Positions 34,604 to 44,093 of a stretch of DNA of 53,621 bases are shown here, in pieces. Position 1 is the stretch's first letter. Each line of letters starts with the position of its first letter. The notes beneath the pieces are model-generated. The model was not told the DNA's origin and did no database searches. It saw only the letters and a list, made by a program, of their open reading frames with translations. A program made the position numbers and the translations under genes. Source of the DNA: Flavimaricola sp. (lineage in GTDB: Bacteria > Pseudomonadota > Alphaproteobacteria > Rhodobacterales > Rhodobacteraceae); assembly GCA_020629175.1 (NCBI GenBank), contig JAHDDU010000003.1:1-53621 (forward strand), in the 5' to 3' direction.

Positions 34604-36514
34604 ATGGCAAAAGTAATCGGTATCGACCTTGGTACAACCAACTCCTGTATTGCCATCATGGATGGCTCCAAGCCGCGGGTTGTAGAGAACTCCGAAGGTG
34701 CCCGCACGACACCTTCGATCGTGGCCTTCACAGATGACGAGCGCCTTGTTGGCCAGCCGGCGAAACGCCAGGCCGTCACCAACCCAGACAACACTATCTT
34801 TGGCGTCAAGCGCCTGATCGGCCGTCGTAACGACGACGCGGATTTGGCCAAAGACAAGAAGAACCTCCCCTTCGCCGTTATCGACGGCGGCAATGGCGAC
34901 GCATGGGTCGAAGCCAAGGGTGAGAAGTATTCCCCAAGCCAAATCTCTGCCTTCATCCTCGGCAAGATGAAAGAAACCGCGGAAAGCTACCTTGGCGAGG
35001 AAGTCACGCAGGCCGTTATCACGGTCCCTGCCTACTTCAACGACGCTCAGCGTCAGGCCACCAAGGATGCCGGCAAGATCGCCGGCCTCGAAGTGCTGCG
35101 CATCATCAACGAGCCAACGGCCGCGGCCCTCGCTTATGGCCTTGATAAAGAAGACACGCAAACCATCGCGGTCTATGACCTTGGCGGTGGTACATTCGAC
35201 GTGACCATCCTCGAGATCGACGACGGCCTATTCGAAGTGAAATCCACCAACGGTGACACGTTCTTGGGTGGTGAAGACTTTGACATGCGCATCGTCAACT
35301 ACCTTGCCGATGAGTTCAAAAAAGAAAACCAAGTTGACCTGACGCAGGACAAGATGGCCCTGCAGCGCCTGAAAGAGGCAGCTGAGAAGGCAAAGATCGA
35401 GCTGTCGTCGTCCAGCCAGACCGAGATCAACCAACCGTTCATCTCAATGGGCTCTAACGGCCAGCCGCTCCACATGGTGATGAAGCTCACACGCGCGAAG
35501 CTTGAAAGTCTCGTCTCTGACCTGATCAAGCAGTCGATCAAGCCGTGTAAAGAGGCGCTGAAAGACGCTGGCCTGTCCGTGGGTGACATCGACGAGGTCG
35601 TCCTCGTCGGTGGTATGACGCGTATGCCCAAGGTGCAGGAAGAGGTCGAAAAGTTCTTTGGCAAGAAACCACACCAGGGCGTGAACCCTGATGAGGTTGT
35701 GGCCCTTGGTGCCGCCATTCAGGCCGGCGTTCTGCAAGGCGACGTCAAGGACGTGGTCCTGCTCGACGTCACACCGCTATCGCTGGGTATCGAAACCTTG
35801 GGCGGTGTTTTCACACGCCTGATCGACCGCAACACCACGATCCCGACGAAGAAGTCGCAAACCTTCTCGACCGCCGAAGACAACCAGAACGCCGTGACCC
35901 TGCGCGTGTTCCAGGGTGAGCGTGAGATGGCAGCCGACAACAAGATGCTCGGCCAGTTCAACCTCGAAGGCATCCCACCGGCACCGCGCGGCATGCCGCA
36001 GATCGAGGTGACGTTCGACATCGACGCCAACGGCATCGTCTCGGTCGCGGCTAAGGACAAAGGCACCGGCAAAGAGCAGACGATCACCATTCAGGCCTCG
36101 GGCGGTCTGTCGGACGAAGATATCGACGCCATGGTCAAAGACGCCGAAGCCAACGCGGACGCCGACAAAGAGCGCCGCGAGCTGGTTGAGGCCCGGAATC
36201 AGGCCGAAAGCCTCATCCACTCGACCGAAAAGTCGATGGAAGAGCACAACGACAAGGTTGATCCGACCACGATCGAAGCCATCGAGCTGGCCATCGCCGC
36301 CCTCAAGGACGATCTTGAGGCCGAAGATGCCAGCGCCGACAAGATCAAGTCTGGCGTACAGAACGTGACCGAAGCGGCCATGAAACTGGGCGAGGCGATC
36401 TACAAGGCGCAGCAGGAAGAGGCCGGCGACGCCGATCCCGAGCCTGCCGAGGCGGGCGAGGACGACATCGTCGATGCCGACTTCGAAGATCTGGACGACG
36501 ACAAGCGCAGCTAA
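34604..36514 (+). CDS. dnaK: Chaperone DnaK (Hsp70)
   Basis: A 636-residue Hsp70. Family signatures are [27 protein letters not shown] and [14 protein letters not shown]. The ATPase domain spans about 1-385, the linker [10 protein letters not shown] follows, then the substrate domain, lid and acidic EED-rich tail ending DLDDDKRS. It folds and protects proteins with DnaJ and GrpE; dnaJ follows. AAGGGA precedes the ATG. Confidence 0.98.
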   Translation: MAKVIGIDLGTTNSCIAIMDGSKPRVVENSEGARTTPSIVAFTDDERLVGQPAKRQAVTNPDNTIFGVKRLIGRRNDDADLAKDKKNLPFAVIDGGNGDAWVEAKGEKYSPSQISAFILGKMKETAESYLGEEVTQAVITVPAYFNDAQRQATKDAGKIAGLEVLRIINEPTAAALAYGLDKEDTQTIAVYDLGGGTFDVTILEIDDGLFEVKSTNGDTFLGGEDFDMRIVNYLADEFKKENQVDLTQDKMALQRLKEAAEKAKIELSSSSQTEINQPFISMGSNGQPLHMVMKLTRAKLESLVSDLIKQSIKPCKEALKDAGLSVGDIDEVVLVGGMTRMPKVQEEVEKFFGKKPHQGVNPDEVVALGAAIQAGVLQGDVKDVVLLDVTPLSLGIETLGGVFTRLIDRNTTIPTKKSQTFSTAEDNQNAVTLRVFQGEREMAADNKMLGQFNLEGIPPAPRGMPQIEVTFDIDANGIVSVAAKDKGTGKEQTITIQASGGLSDEDIDAMVKDAEANADADKERRELVEARNQAESLIHSTEKSMEEHNDKVDPTTIEAIELAIAALKDDLEAEDASADKIKSGVQNVTEAAMKLGEAIYKAQQEEAGDADPEPAEAGEDDIVDADFEDLDDDKRS

Positions 36515-36534
36515 GCGTAGCGGATGATTGAGGG

Positions 36535-36559
36535 GACCGGTCCGCACATGGGGCCGGTC
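36535..36559 (+). other. Hairpin between dnaK and dnaJ
   Basis: Inverted repeat GACCGG and CCGGTC, extended by CC-GG inside, in the 74-nt gap between dnaK and dnaJ; TTCTCC follows. It could partially terminate or stabilise, giving more DnaK than DnaJ. No long U-run. Confidence 0.5.
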
Positions 36560-36588
36560 TTCTCCGTTCTCCAAAGGAGACATCACTC

Positions 36589-37740
36589 ATGGCAAAACGC
36601 GATTATTATGACGTACTCGGTGTCGCCAAAGGCGCCGACGCAGCGGCTATCAAGAAGGGCTTTCGCCAGAAGGCCAAAGAGCTGCACCCTGACCGAAATG
36701 CTGACAATCCTAACGCCGAAGCCCAGTTTAAAGAGGCGAACGAGGCTTACGACGTCCTGAAAGACCCTGAAAAGAAAGCCGCCTACGATCGCTACGGTCA
36801 CGCCGCCTTTGAGGGCGGCATGGGTGGCGGTGGCCCCCGCGGCGGCATGGGTGGTCAGGGCGATTTCGCAAGCGCATTCTCCGACGTCTTTGACGATCTG
36901 TTCGGTGACATGATGGGCGGCAGGCGTGGCGGCGCTGGTGGACGTACACGTGCACAGCGCGGCAACGACCTGCGCTATAATTTACGCATTACGCTCGAAG
37001 AAGCCTTTGCAGGCATGCAAAAGACCATTCAGGTCCCAACTGCTGTAGCCTGCACAAGCTGCAATGGCACGGGGGCAGAGGGGCAATCCGAGCCGGTGAA
37101 CTGCCCGACCTGTGCAGGCATGGGCAAGGTTCGTGCGCAACAGGGCTTTTTCACGGTCGAACGCACCTGTCCTACCTGTAATGGAGCGGGTCAGTCTATC
37201 AAAGACCCTTGCACCTCGTGCCATGGTCATGGCCGGGTCGAGCGGGAAAAATCCCTGTCGGTCAACATCCCCGCTGGTGTCGAAACCGGCACACGCATTC
37301 GCCTTGCTGGCGAGGGCGAAGCCGGCATGCGCGGTGGGCCAACCGGTGACCTGTACATCTTTATCGAGGTGCAGGAACACACGCTGTTCCAGCGCGAAGG
37401 CAATCATCTTTATTGCCGGGTCCCCGTATCTATGGCCTCGGCAGCACTTGGTGGTGACATCGAAGTCCCGACCATTGATGGTGGAAAAAGCCGCGTGAAG
37501 ATCCCTGAAGGCAGCCAATCGGGGCGCCAGATGCGTCTGCGCGCCAAAGGCATGCCAGCCCTGAGATCGGGTGGCCCCGGCGACATGTTCATCGAACTTG
37601 CCGTCGAAACACCGGTGAAGCTCACCACCCGGCAGAAGGAAATTCTGCGCGAGTTTGACGAGATCAGCGCCGAGAACAACCCTCAGAGTGAGGGGTTCTT
37701 CGCCAGCGTCAAAAGCTTTTGGGACTCGATGAAAAGCTAG
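36589..37740 (+). CDS. dnaJ: Chaperone DnaJ (Hsp40)
   Basis: A 383-residue type I Hsp40. The J-domain (1-70) has the HPD motif in [11 protein letters not shown] Gly-rich region (75-115) precedes the zinc domain with four CxxCxGxG repeats: [31 protein letters not shown] and [10 protein letters not shown]. The C-terminal substrate domain follows. It delivers clients to DnaK and stimulates its ATPase. CAAAGGAGA precedes the start. Confidence 0.98.
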   Translation: MAKRDYYDVLGVAKGADAAAIKKGFRQKAKELHPDRNADNPNAEAQFKEANEAYDVLKDPEKKAAYDRYGHAAFEGGMGGGGPRGGMGGQGDFASAFSDVFDDLFGDMMGGRRGGAGGRTRAQRGNDLRYNLRITLEEAFAGMQKTIQVPTAVACTSCNGTGAEGQSEPVNCPTCAGMGKVRAQQGFFTVERTCPTCNGAGQSIKDPCTSCHGHGRVEREKSLSVNIPAGVETGTRIRLAGEGEAGMRGGPTGDLYIFIEVQEHTLFQREGNHLYCRVPVSMASAALGGDIEVPTIDGGKSRVKIPEGSQSGRQMRLRAKGMPALRSGGPGDMFIELAVETPVKLTTRQKEILREFDEISAENNPQSEGFFASVKSFWDSMKS

Positions 37741-37763
37741 TTCGCGCAGCTTTCCGCTTATCA

Positions 37764-37799
37764 CATCGGCGAAACGACGGGGATTTCGCCGATGTTTTT
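37764..37799 (+). terminator. Rho-independent terminator of dnaK-dnaJ
   Basis: A perfect 11-bp stem (CATCGGCGAAA and TTTCGCCGATG) with a 9-nt loop is followed by TTTTT, 24 nt after the dnaJ stop. Strong match to an intrinsic terminator. Confidence 0.9.
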
Positions 37800-38206
37800 C
37801 CCCCTAGGTCAGAATTCGGACGCATTGGCGCCGCATTGTTAAGGTCCTCTTAAGCAAGAATTTTTCTAGTTTGGGACCATTTCAATGAACGATGTGATCA
37901 TGGCGTCTATTGCGGCAGCCAAAGCGCGCAGCGGACAATCAGGCTTCTCGCTCTACACTGGATTTCGATCTGTCCGCTCCGAAAGATCAAACCCATGTGA
38001 TGCGAGCATTTCGAAAAAAGTTGTTCCAACCACCGTGGATGAGCAACCCTGTATTTCCAAGCCTCGTGCAACCGCTGGGCTCGATACAGATCACGCGCGC
38101 AGTGTTGTCATGTCGGCTTTGGCGCTCGACACGAACCAGCCGGAAACCTAAAGGGCTCAGGTCTTGCGTTAACCGATAGGTAACCACGTTTGCCTAGGGT
38201 CAGGAA
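37800..38206. other. Gene-poor stretch between dnaJ and radC
   Basis: About 400 bp. Two overlapping plus-strand frames (37885-38151 and 37910-38179) are open but lack a ribosome site and family-like sequence, so I do not call either. A TTAACC-containing stretch at 38169-38190 precedes radC and may hold its promoter. Confidence 0.5.
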
Positions 38207-38962
38207 ATGACCCGTTCCTTCTCCGAAGCGCCGCAGCTCTTTGATCCTGATGACATTCCGAATCCTGCCCCCATCGGAAAAGGGCGCGTGCCATCTTATA
38301 TGGCGGATCATCGCAAACGCCTGCGCGAACGATTTCGGGAAGGCGGAGCGGACGCACTGCCCGATTATGAAATGCTTGAGCTGGTTCTGTTCCGTGCCAT
38401 CCCGCGTCAAGACGTCAAACCATTGGCGCGCCGTCTCATCGATACCTTCGGTGATTTTAATCGCGTTCTCTCAGCAAGCCCCCAAAGCCTGGCTCAGATA
38501 AAAGGGGTCGGTGAAACCGTCATCACCGAGCTGAAAGTTGTTGAGGCGGCTGCACACCGTTTGGCGCGTGCTAGGGTCATCCACAAACCCGCACTTAGCA
38601 GTTGGGATGCGCTCGTGGACTACTGCCACACTGTCATGGCGCATCGCGCGACCGAGCAGTTTCGCATTCTCTACCTTGATCGCAAGAATGTGCTGATCGC
38701 CGACGAAGCACAGGCCAAGGGAACCGTCGACCATGTTCCCGTTTACCCGCGCGAAGTTGTCAAACGCGCGCTTGAGTTGAATGCGTCCGCCCTGATCCTC
38801 GTGCACAATCATCCCTCTGGCGATCCTACCCCGTCTGAAAGTGACATTAGCATGACCCATCAGATTGACACGGCAGCACAAGCTTTGGGCGTGACAGTCC
38901 ATGATCACCTGATCATCGGCAAATCGCGCGAGCTCAGCTTCCGGGCGGAGGGATTGCTTTAG
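38207..38962 (+). CDS. radC: RadC-type JAB/MPN domain protein
   Basis: A 251-residue protein. An N-terminal helix-hairpin-helix region (about 30-110; PQSLAQIKGVGETVITELKV) precedes the JAB metalloprotease-like domain with EQFRILYLDRKN and the zinc motif HNHPSGDPTPSESD. Named DNA repair protein RadC, though the repair role is in doubt and the biochemical function is open. It overlaps by 4 nt the convergent OmpA-type gene. Confidence 0.93.
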   Translation: MTRSFSEAPQLFDPDDIPNPAPIGKGRVPSYMADHRKRLRERFREGGADALPDYEMLELVLFRAIPRQDVKPLARRLIDTFGDFNRVLSASPQSLAQIKGVGETVITELKVVEAAAHRLARARVIHKPALSSWDALVDYCHTVMAHRATEQFRILYLDRKNVLIADEAQAKGTVDHVPVYPREVVKRALELNASALILVHNHPSGDPTPSESDISMTHQIDTAAQALGVTVHDHLIIGKSRELSFRAEGLL

Positions 38963-40548
38963 GGCGCACTGCCAATCCAAAGCTCAACGCGCCGGTTGCT
39001 CCGCCTGCCCCAAGGAGTGTCGTCGCATCCGATTGGAAGGGTCTCGCCCAGACCCACTGTGCGCAAGCTGACGCCGTCAGGCAAAACACCGCCCAGATGC
39101 TCTAGCACCGTCTCACGCACCGCATTGGCACGATTGAGCGATAGTTCTCGGTTCACCGCCGCGCCGCCCTCGGAATCGCCAAAGCCGACGAGGAGGAGCG
39201 ATTGCCCGTGATAGGCCCCATCTTGCAAAATCATCGCCAGATACTCGGCGTGCAATTGAGATGTCAAATCCAGCTCGCGTTCGCCTTCGTCAAAGCGAAA
39301 CGTAAGGGAAAGACGCGCGCTACCGTCTAGTTGTCGCACCATCCGTTGCAACGCCGCCAGCGTTACATCATCTCCGGCATTGGCGATGGCCTGTGCAAAA
39401 CGCCGCCCTTGCTGATCAACAGTGATGGGTGAAGGTGCCTGCGCTTCCACGCCGGCGCGGCGCAGGATCAACTGCGCTTCGGCTGTCGTCATCCACGCAA
39501 AGAAGTCCAACGCAATTTCCGGCATCGCCCGTCGCGGATGATAAAGGTAAAGCGGCAGTGTCAGCGGATAGTCCTCTGTTTTAATACCGATCTGAGTCGC
39601 GCGCGACGCTATCCCGCACGCATCTCGCAGGCCCAGCGGCTGCGTGTTCCCTTGCAACAGAACCGGCAAGATACTCAATGCAGTGCGGTCTGCGGCGACT
39701 GCCTCCGCCGTGGCCTCAATAGTAGGGTGGAAGATCACCTGCTCCGATAACCGAAGCCCGGCACGTTCCACCACAGTATCAACAAATACGTATGAGGCCC
39801 CAACACGCAGGTTCGGCAAGTGCAACCTAATAGGCGCATCCGCACCACCCAGCTCTGACCAATTGGTGATCTCACCGCCGAACGCCCGCGCGACATTGGC
39901 GAGCGACACATCACGCACCGATTGACCTGCACCTGCCACCGGGGCCATGGCATCAAGCGCCACAAGCTGCATGTGACGCGAAGACCCAAGGTTACCGAGA
40001 CCTATCTCCAGCGCCAGTCGGGCTTCCGGCTCTGTGAGAGACCTGTTGGCCAACAGAACATCCGCTTCATCTGCCAGCAAATCGGCAAATCCATCGGTCG
40101 TCGTGGTCGCCCGAAAGATGAGGTTCAGCAACGGCGCGCCTTCGGCGTCAAAGATGCGGTAGGCAGAAGTCTGATCGTCAAAATCAATACGATCTGTGAG
40201 ATAGCCGTTGTCGCGGGCAAAGCCCTCCGTCAGAGCAGGCAGGATAATCTCTCCCATGCGCTGGGCTCCGGAAAACCTCAGGAACGGCGCATCACGGCCT
40301 GGAACCGGGCAAGCCTGACCCTCACACCTTATGCGCGCATAGTTAAGTGTCAGGGTTCCGGAGTCCGTCTCAACACGTAGATTTGTGCCATCGTATCCAA
40401 CAATGCGTCCATCTACCGTCAGGTCGCCGTCTATCGCACGAAGAGTGACCTCTTGGGCAACCGCCACACACCCCAATAGCAAAAGTGCGACGCTGATCGC
40501 CGCACTCCTGAAAAAGCTGGATGATGGTCTAAAACTCTGACTCGTCAT
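38959..40548 (-). CDS. Periplasmic binding-like plus OmpA domain fusion protein
   Basis: A 529-residue exported protein. A signal peptide (about 1-31, ending AVAQE) leads to a phosphate-binding-protein-like region (about 80-370; FSGAQRMGEIILPALTEGFA, LANRSLTEPEARLA). The C-terminal OmpA-like domain (about 400-529) has GFGDSEGGAAVNRELSLNRA and RRSNRRVELWI, which would bind peptidoglycan. A transport or surface-sensing role is possible; the ligand is unknown. The start overlaps the stop of the next gene upstream (ATGA), marking an operon pair. Confidence 0.85.
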   Translation of the reverse strand: MTSQSFRPSSSFFRSAAISVALLLLGCVAVAQEVTLRAIDGDLTVDGRIVGYDGTNLRVETDSGTLTLNYARIRCEGQACPVPGRDAPFLRFSGAQRMGEIILPALTEGFARDNGYLTDRIDFDDQTSAYRIFDAEGAPLLNLIFRATTTTDGFADLLADEADVLLANRSLTEPEARLALEIGLGNLGSSRHMQLVALDAMAPVAGAGQSVRDVSLANVARAFGGEITNWSELGGADAPIRLHLPNLRVGASYVFVDTVVERAGLRLSEQVIFHPTIEATAEAVAADRTALSILPVLLQGNTQPLGLRDACGIASRATQIGIKTEDYPLTLPLYLYHPRRAMPEIALDFFAWMTTAEAQLILRRAGVEAQAPSPITVDQQGRRFAQAIANAGDDVTLAALQRMVRQLDGSARLSLTFRFDEGERELDLTSQLHAEYLAMILQDGAYHGQSLLLVGFGDSEGGAAVNRELSLNRANAVRETVLEHLGGVLPDGVSLRTVGLGETLPIGCDDTPWGRRSNRRVELWIGSAP

Positions 40549-41801
40549 TGCGACGCGAGTGTCAGGTCCTCCAGCATATTATTCAACACCAGAAATTCAC
40601 CAACGGCATCGCAACTTGGCAATGTCATCTCTAAGTCACGCGCCACAGGCTCTGCACCCGGAGCTACCTGAATAGACTGTGCAGCGATCAGACGGCCACA
40701 ATTGGCTTCCGTCACTTCGGCCTCAACGGTCATCAAAACATCTCCATCCTGCAATGCGCTGAGTGTTGGGTAGGTGTAGACCTCGGCCATCATCCCATCC
40801 TCAAGACGTGGATCGCCAAGCAGGATCATGTAGCCACCTTCGCCCGTAACGGCCGCGGCCATGTCTCTCGCTGCGGCCTGCCAGACGTGACCTTCACTCT
40901 CATATTCCGCACCAAACTCGCGGGCGTGCATTTGGAGGCCGGTATCGCCCTGCCATTGCAAAACTGAACGATCATACATCGCAACGTCCGGGACGCTGAC
41001 AACGGCGACGGCTCCATCTTGGCCGCCAATGTCAGCGATAAAGACGGACGTTTCGGCAAGTGCCGGAACTGTCACCGTTGCTTGCCCGGCCTCGTCTGTC
41101 AGCACTGTGAACATCATGCCCTGATGGTGAAGCGTAATCGCCATTTCAGTTGCACAGGGTGCCGTCAGGCTCAACGATACGGTCGCAGCGATCCCGGCAA
41201 CACCCTGCAGGTCGGGTGTGCACCCTTCCGCTTGCGGCGTACTTGGTGATGCAAAGGCGTCTTCAAGGTCTTGTGCAGTGTCGGCGACGGCAACTTCAAA
41301 TGGCGCGTCAGAAAAAGTTGTTTCTGTCGTGGCAACGGTCGTGTCAGGTGTGACTGGAGCCAATGTTTCTGGCGCAAGCGTCTCGACGTCGGCATCCGCC
41401 ATTTCTGTGGGCACCATCGGCAACGAGGGTTCAACAGCCGGTTGTGCCAACGGATCGACATCGGCCGTAATCAGTGGAGCAGCATCCAGAGTTGCCAGAT
41501 CAGAGAGATCAGCTGCGGCCATATCAATGCCGGGCGCGTTCATTGTGGGCGTGGTCACATCCGAAGGCATCTCAAAACTGGCCACATCCGGCGTGGAAGG
41601 CGCAAGAACCTCGGGAAGGGCGGGAACTGTCGTGGCTTCTGCGACGGCAGGCAACACAGGCACATCCGCGACTTCGGGCGCTCCAGGAACATCCGCTCCC
41701 ATGCGTGCTGCCAGAACGTCACCATTTTGCATGACGAAGCCAATACCAAGGGCCACGGCAAAAGTGCCAGCAGCGACGCCATATTTACGGACTTGTGACA
41801 T
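40545..41801 (-). CDS. Hypothetical membrane-anchored Pro/Ala/Thr-rich protein
   Basis: About 418 residues from ATG 41801 (GGGGAG 8 nt upstream; ATG 41807 sits too close to it). One N-terminal membrane segment (YGVAAGTFAVALGIGFVMQN) is followed by a long flexible linker of Ala/Pro/Thr/Val repeats (about 30-190), then a more ordered C-terminal half (about 195-418) with four or so cysteines and MYDRSVLQWQGDTGLQMHAR. No family recognised. Coupled to the OmpA-type fusion gene, so both probably form a cell-envelope complex spanning the periplasm. Confidence 0.78.
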   Translation of the reverse strand: MSQVRKYGVAAGTFAVALGIGFVMQNGDVLAARMGADVPGAPEVADVPVLPAVAEATTVPALPEVLAPSTPDVASFEMPSDVTTPTMNAPGIDMAAADLSDLATLDAAPLITADVDPLAQPAVEPSLPMVPTEMADADVETLAPETLAPVTPDTTVATTETTFSDAPFEVAVADTAQDLEDAFASPSTPQAEGCTPDLQGVAGIAATVSLSLTAPCATEMAITLHHQGMMFTVLTDEAGQATVTVPALAETSVFIADIGGQDGAVAVVSVPDVAMYDRSVLQWQGDTGLQMHAREFGAEYESEGHVWQAAARDMAAAVTGEGGYMILLGDPRLEDGMMAEVYTYPTLSALQDGDVLMTVEAEVTEANCGRLIAAQSIQVAPGAEPVARDLEMTLPSCDAVGEFLVLNNMLEDLTLASQ

Positions 41802-41923
41802 GACCATGTCTCCCCAACCGTTAACTCGTTGGGAACAATCTGGCGCGTCACAGTGACACCAGCGGGGCGTGCGTTAGGAGAATCCTTGTCCAGATCGTGT
41901 CATTGACAGGGCGAAATGATCAA

Positions 41924-41949
41924 CGCCGCACCCGGTTCCGGGCGCGGCG
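41924..41949. terminator. GC-rich hairpin, likely end of the dmd operon
   Basis: Near-perfect palindrome: CGCCGC, A, CCCGG, TT, CCGGG, C, GCGGCG. It lies about 42 nt past the acuI stop on the minus strand and before the next minus-strand gene pair. No U-run, so it may be a weak or Rho-assisted end. Confidence 0.55.
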
Positions 41950-41990
41950 ATGGCAGATTACAGGTCGTTTTGGAAACAAAGGTCGGAATA

Positions 41991-42977
41991 TCAGGATACT
42001 TTGTTCACATCCACAACAACCCGGCCCCGAACGCCCCCCTTAAGGATGGATTTGCCCAAATCGGGCAGGTCATCCAACGTGGCAGGCTGAATCATGGCCT
42101 CCAACTTGTCCATGGGCAGGTCTTTAGCGATTCTTTCCCAGGCGCGAACACGGTTTTCATAAGGCTGCATGACACTATCGATGCCCAAAAGGTTAACGCC
42201 CCGCAGCAAGAACGGAATTACGGTGGCGGGCAATGCCGCCCCACCCGCAAGGCCAACAGCGGCCACAGACGCTCCGTATTTCATCTGGCCCAGCGCGCGT
42301 GCCAACATGTCGCCACCAACGGCATCCACACAGCCGCCCCAGGTTTCCGCTTCGAGCGGACGCTTGGTCGTCTCGTTTATATCCTCACGCGCGACAATCT
42401 GGGTGGCCCCCAGTGCGTGCAGGTAATCGGCGTTATCCGGGCGGCCCGTCACTGCGGCGACCTCATGGCCCAAAGCGGCGAGCAAGGCGACCGCAACAGA
42501 ACCCACGCCTCCCGATGCCCCCGTGACCAGAACTGGCCCATCCTTGATACCATGATCCTCAAGCGCCATGACGGCCAGCATCGCGGTGAACCCGGCAGTG
42601 CCCACGGCCATCGCCTGCTCGGTGCTGAAGCCAGCGGGCAGCGGTACAAGCCAATCGGCCTTGACCCGTGCTTTTTCGGCGTAGCCACCCCAATGCGCTT
42701 CGCCCACACGCCAGCCTGTCAGAACGACTTTGTCGCCCGGCTTGTAGCGGTCGTCGTCGCTGGCCTCGACGGTGCCTGCAAAATCAATGCCTGGCACATG
42801 CGGGTAATTCCGCACGAGGCCACCACCCGGCCCAATGCACAGACCGTCCTTGTAGTTCACTGTCGAATATTCCACGGCAACCGTCACCTCACCGGCGGGT
42901 AGATCATCAATGCTGATCTCCTCAACCCCTGCGATCGGTTTCTCATCACCTTCTTTGCGGACGACCAAAGCACGCAT
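41991..42977 (-). CDS. acuI: Acryloyl-CoA reductase (AcuI/YhdH family)
   Basis: A 328-residue medium-chain dehydrogenase. It has the YhdH/AcuI starts VNYKDGLCIGPGGGLVRNYP and PGIDFAGTVEAS, then the nucleotide site LVTGASGGVGSVAVALL. No zinc ligands of the ADH type are seen, as expected for this subgroup. AcuI reduces acryloyl-CoA to propionyl-CoA with NADPH, detoxifying the product of DMSP lysis. In the roseobacter Ruegeria pomeroyi acuI follows dmdA; the same order is seen here, 12 nt apart. Confidence 0.93.
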   Translation of the reverse strand: MRALVVRKEGDEKPIAGVEEISIDDLPAGEVTVAVEYSTVNYKDGLCIGPGGGLVRNYPHVPGIDFAGTVEASDDDRYKPGDKVVLTGWRVGEAHWGGYAEKARVKADWLVPLPAGFSTEQAMAVGTAGFTAMLAVMALEDHGIKDGPVLVTGASGGVGSVAVALLAALGHEVAAVTGRPDNADYLHALGATQIVAREDINETTKRPLEAETWGGCVDAVGGDMLARALGQMKYGASVAAVGLAGGAALPATVIPFLLRGVNLLGIDSVMQPYENRVRAWERIAKDLPMDKLEAMIQPATLDDLPDLGKSILKGGVRGRVVVDVNKVS

Positions 42978-42989
42978 AATCTCTCTCCC

Positions 42990-44093
42990 TTAAATCCAGA
43001 ATTTCTCGCGCACGATTGCGTCGCGCATCCCTGCGGGCGTTTCCACCTGCACTTCATCGCCATCGTCCCAATGCGACAGCCGCACCATCCCGATGCCAAC
43101 GTTTGTCTTGAAGTCCGGCGAATAGGCTGCCGAACTGACACGGCCCACGCGCTTCTTGCCCGACCACACCGGCCACCACCGATCACAGCTTGGGACCGGG
43201 TCGCCCAGGATATCTATTGCGCGGATTTGCTGCACCGGCCCCTCTTTGGCCACGCGCAACAGCGCGTCGCGGCCGATACACCCAATCGCAAGATGCGTGT
43301 CACAGAACCGGCCCAACCCGCATTCATGGGGCGTGTTGTCATCGGTCATATCATTGCCGTAGGACAACAACCCGCCTTCAATCCGTTCGATCAGATTGGG
43401 GCATCCTGCGTGCACATCCAGATCACGGCCCGCCTCCATGAGGGCGTTCCAAAGCGGCATCCCGATATCGCCGCCTTCGACATAAATCTCGTAGCCACCC
43501 TGTTTGGAATAGCCTGACCGCGCGATCACCATGTCGCGCCCCTCAAACTGGAACCAACCAAATCGGAAGAACCGCACATCACGCACCGCATCACCAAAGA
43601 CGCGCGCCATCAGCTCTTCAGCCCTGGGGCCCTGCACGGCCAGGGGCGATACGTCAGGCTCGTCGACCAACACATCAAGTCGGTAGCCATAGGCAATTCC
43701 TTTGGCCCAATAAAGCAGATCACTGTCAGCAATGGAGATCCACCAACGGTCCTCAGCCAACTTGAGCGCCACGGGATCGTTCAGCATCCCACCTGTCTCA
43801 TCCACAATCGGCACGTAGTAGCATTGGCCCGGCAACATCCCGCGCAGATCGCGCGGTGTTAACATCTGCATCAGCCGCCCGGCATCAGGGCCGCGCAGTT
43901 CGACCTGTCGCTCAACCGCAACGTCCCAGACCTGCACTGCCTCTTTGAGGTGGTGATAATCCTCTTCCACACTGCGGAACATCGTCGGCAGTAGCATGTG
44001 GTTATAGACGGTGTAGGCCTTAACCCCCGCCGCCTCTACTCCGTCAGAAAACGGCGTCCGGCGAAGCCGACGCGATGGCGCAATGAATGCCAT
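42990..44093 (-). CDS. dmdA: Dimethylsulfoniopropionate demethylase
   Basis: A 367-residue GcvT-fold aminomethyltransferase-like protein. Family-typical stretches are YNHMLLPTMFRSVEEDYHHL, VWDVAVERQVELRGPDA and the late GRVSSAAYSPDFKTNVGIG. DmdA transfers a methyl group of DMSP to tetrahydrofolate, giving 3-methylmercaptopropionate. Length and the flanking acuI and CoA-ligase genes favour DmdA over GcvT or sarcosine-dehydrogenase relatives. Its ATG directly follows the TAA of the ligase gene, so it is tightly coupled. Confidence 0.9.
   Translation of the reverse strand: MAFIAPSRRLRRTPFSDGVEAAGVKAYTVYNHMLLPTMFRSVEEDYHHLKEAVQVWDVAVERQVELRGPDAGRLMQMLTPRDLRGMLPGQCYYVPIVDETGGMLNDPVALKLAEDRWWISIADSDLLYWAKGIAYGYRLDVLVDEPDVSPLAVQGPRAEELMARVFGDAVRDVRFFRFGWFQFEGRDMVIARSGYSKQGGYEIYVEGGDIGMPLWNALMEAGRDLDVHAGCPNLIERIEGGLLSYGNDMTDDNTPHECGLGRFCDTHLAIGCIGRDALLRVAKEGPVQQIRAIDILGDPVPSCDRWWPVWSGKKRVGRVSSAAYSPDFKTNVGIGMVRLSHWDDGDEVQVETPAGMRDAIVREKFWI

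Noticed and set aside
35777-36586. 269-codon minus-strand frame opposite dnaK
   Set aside because: Mirror of the dnaK third-base bias; no ribosome site or family resemblance.
37885-38151. 88-codon frame between dnaJ and radC
   Set aside because: No ribosome site, overlapping rival frame, and unremarkable sequence.
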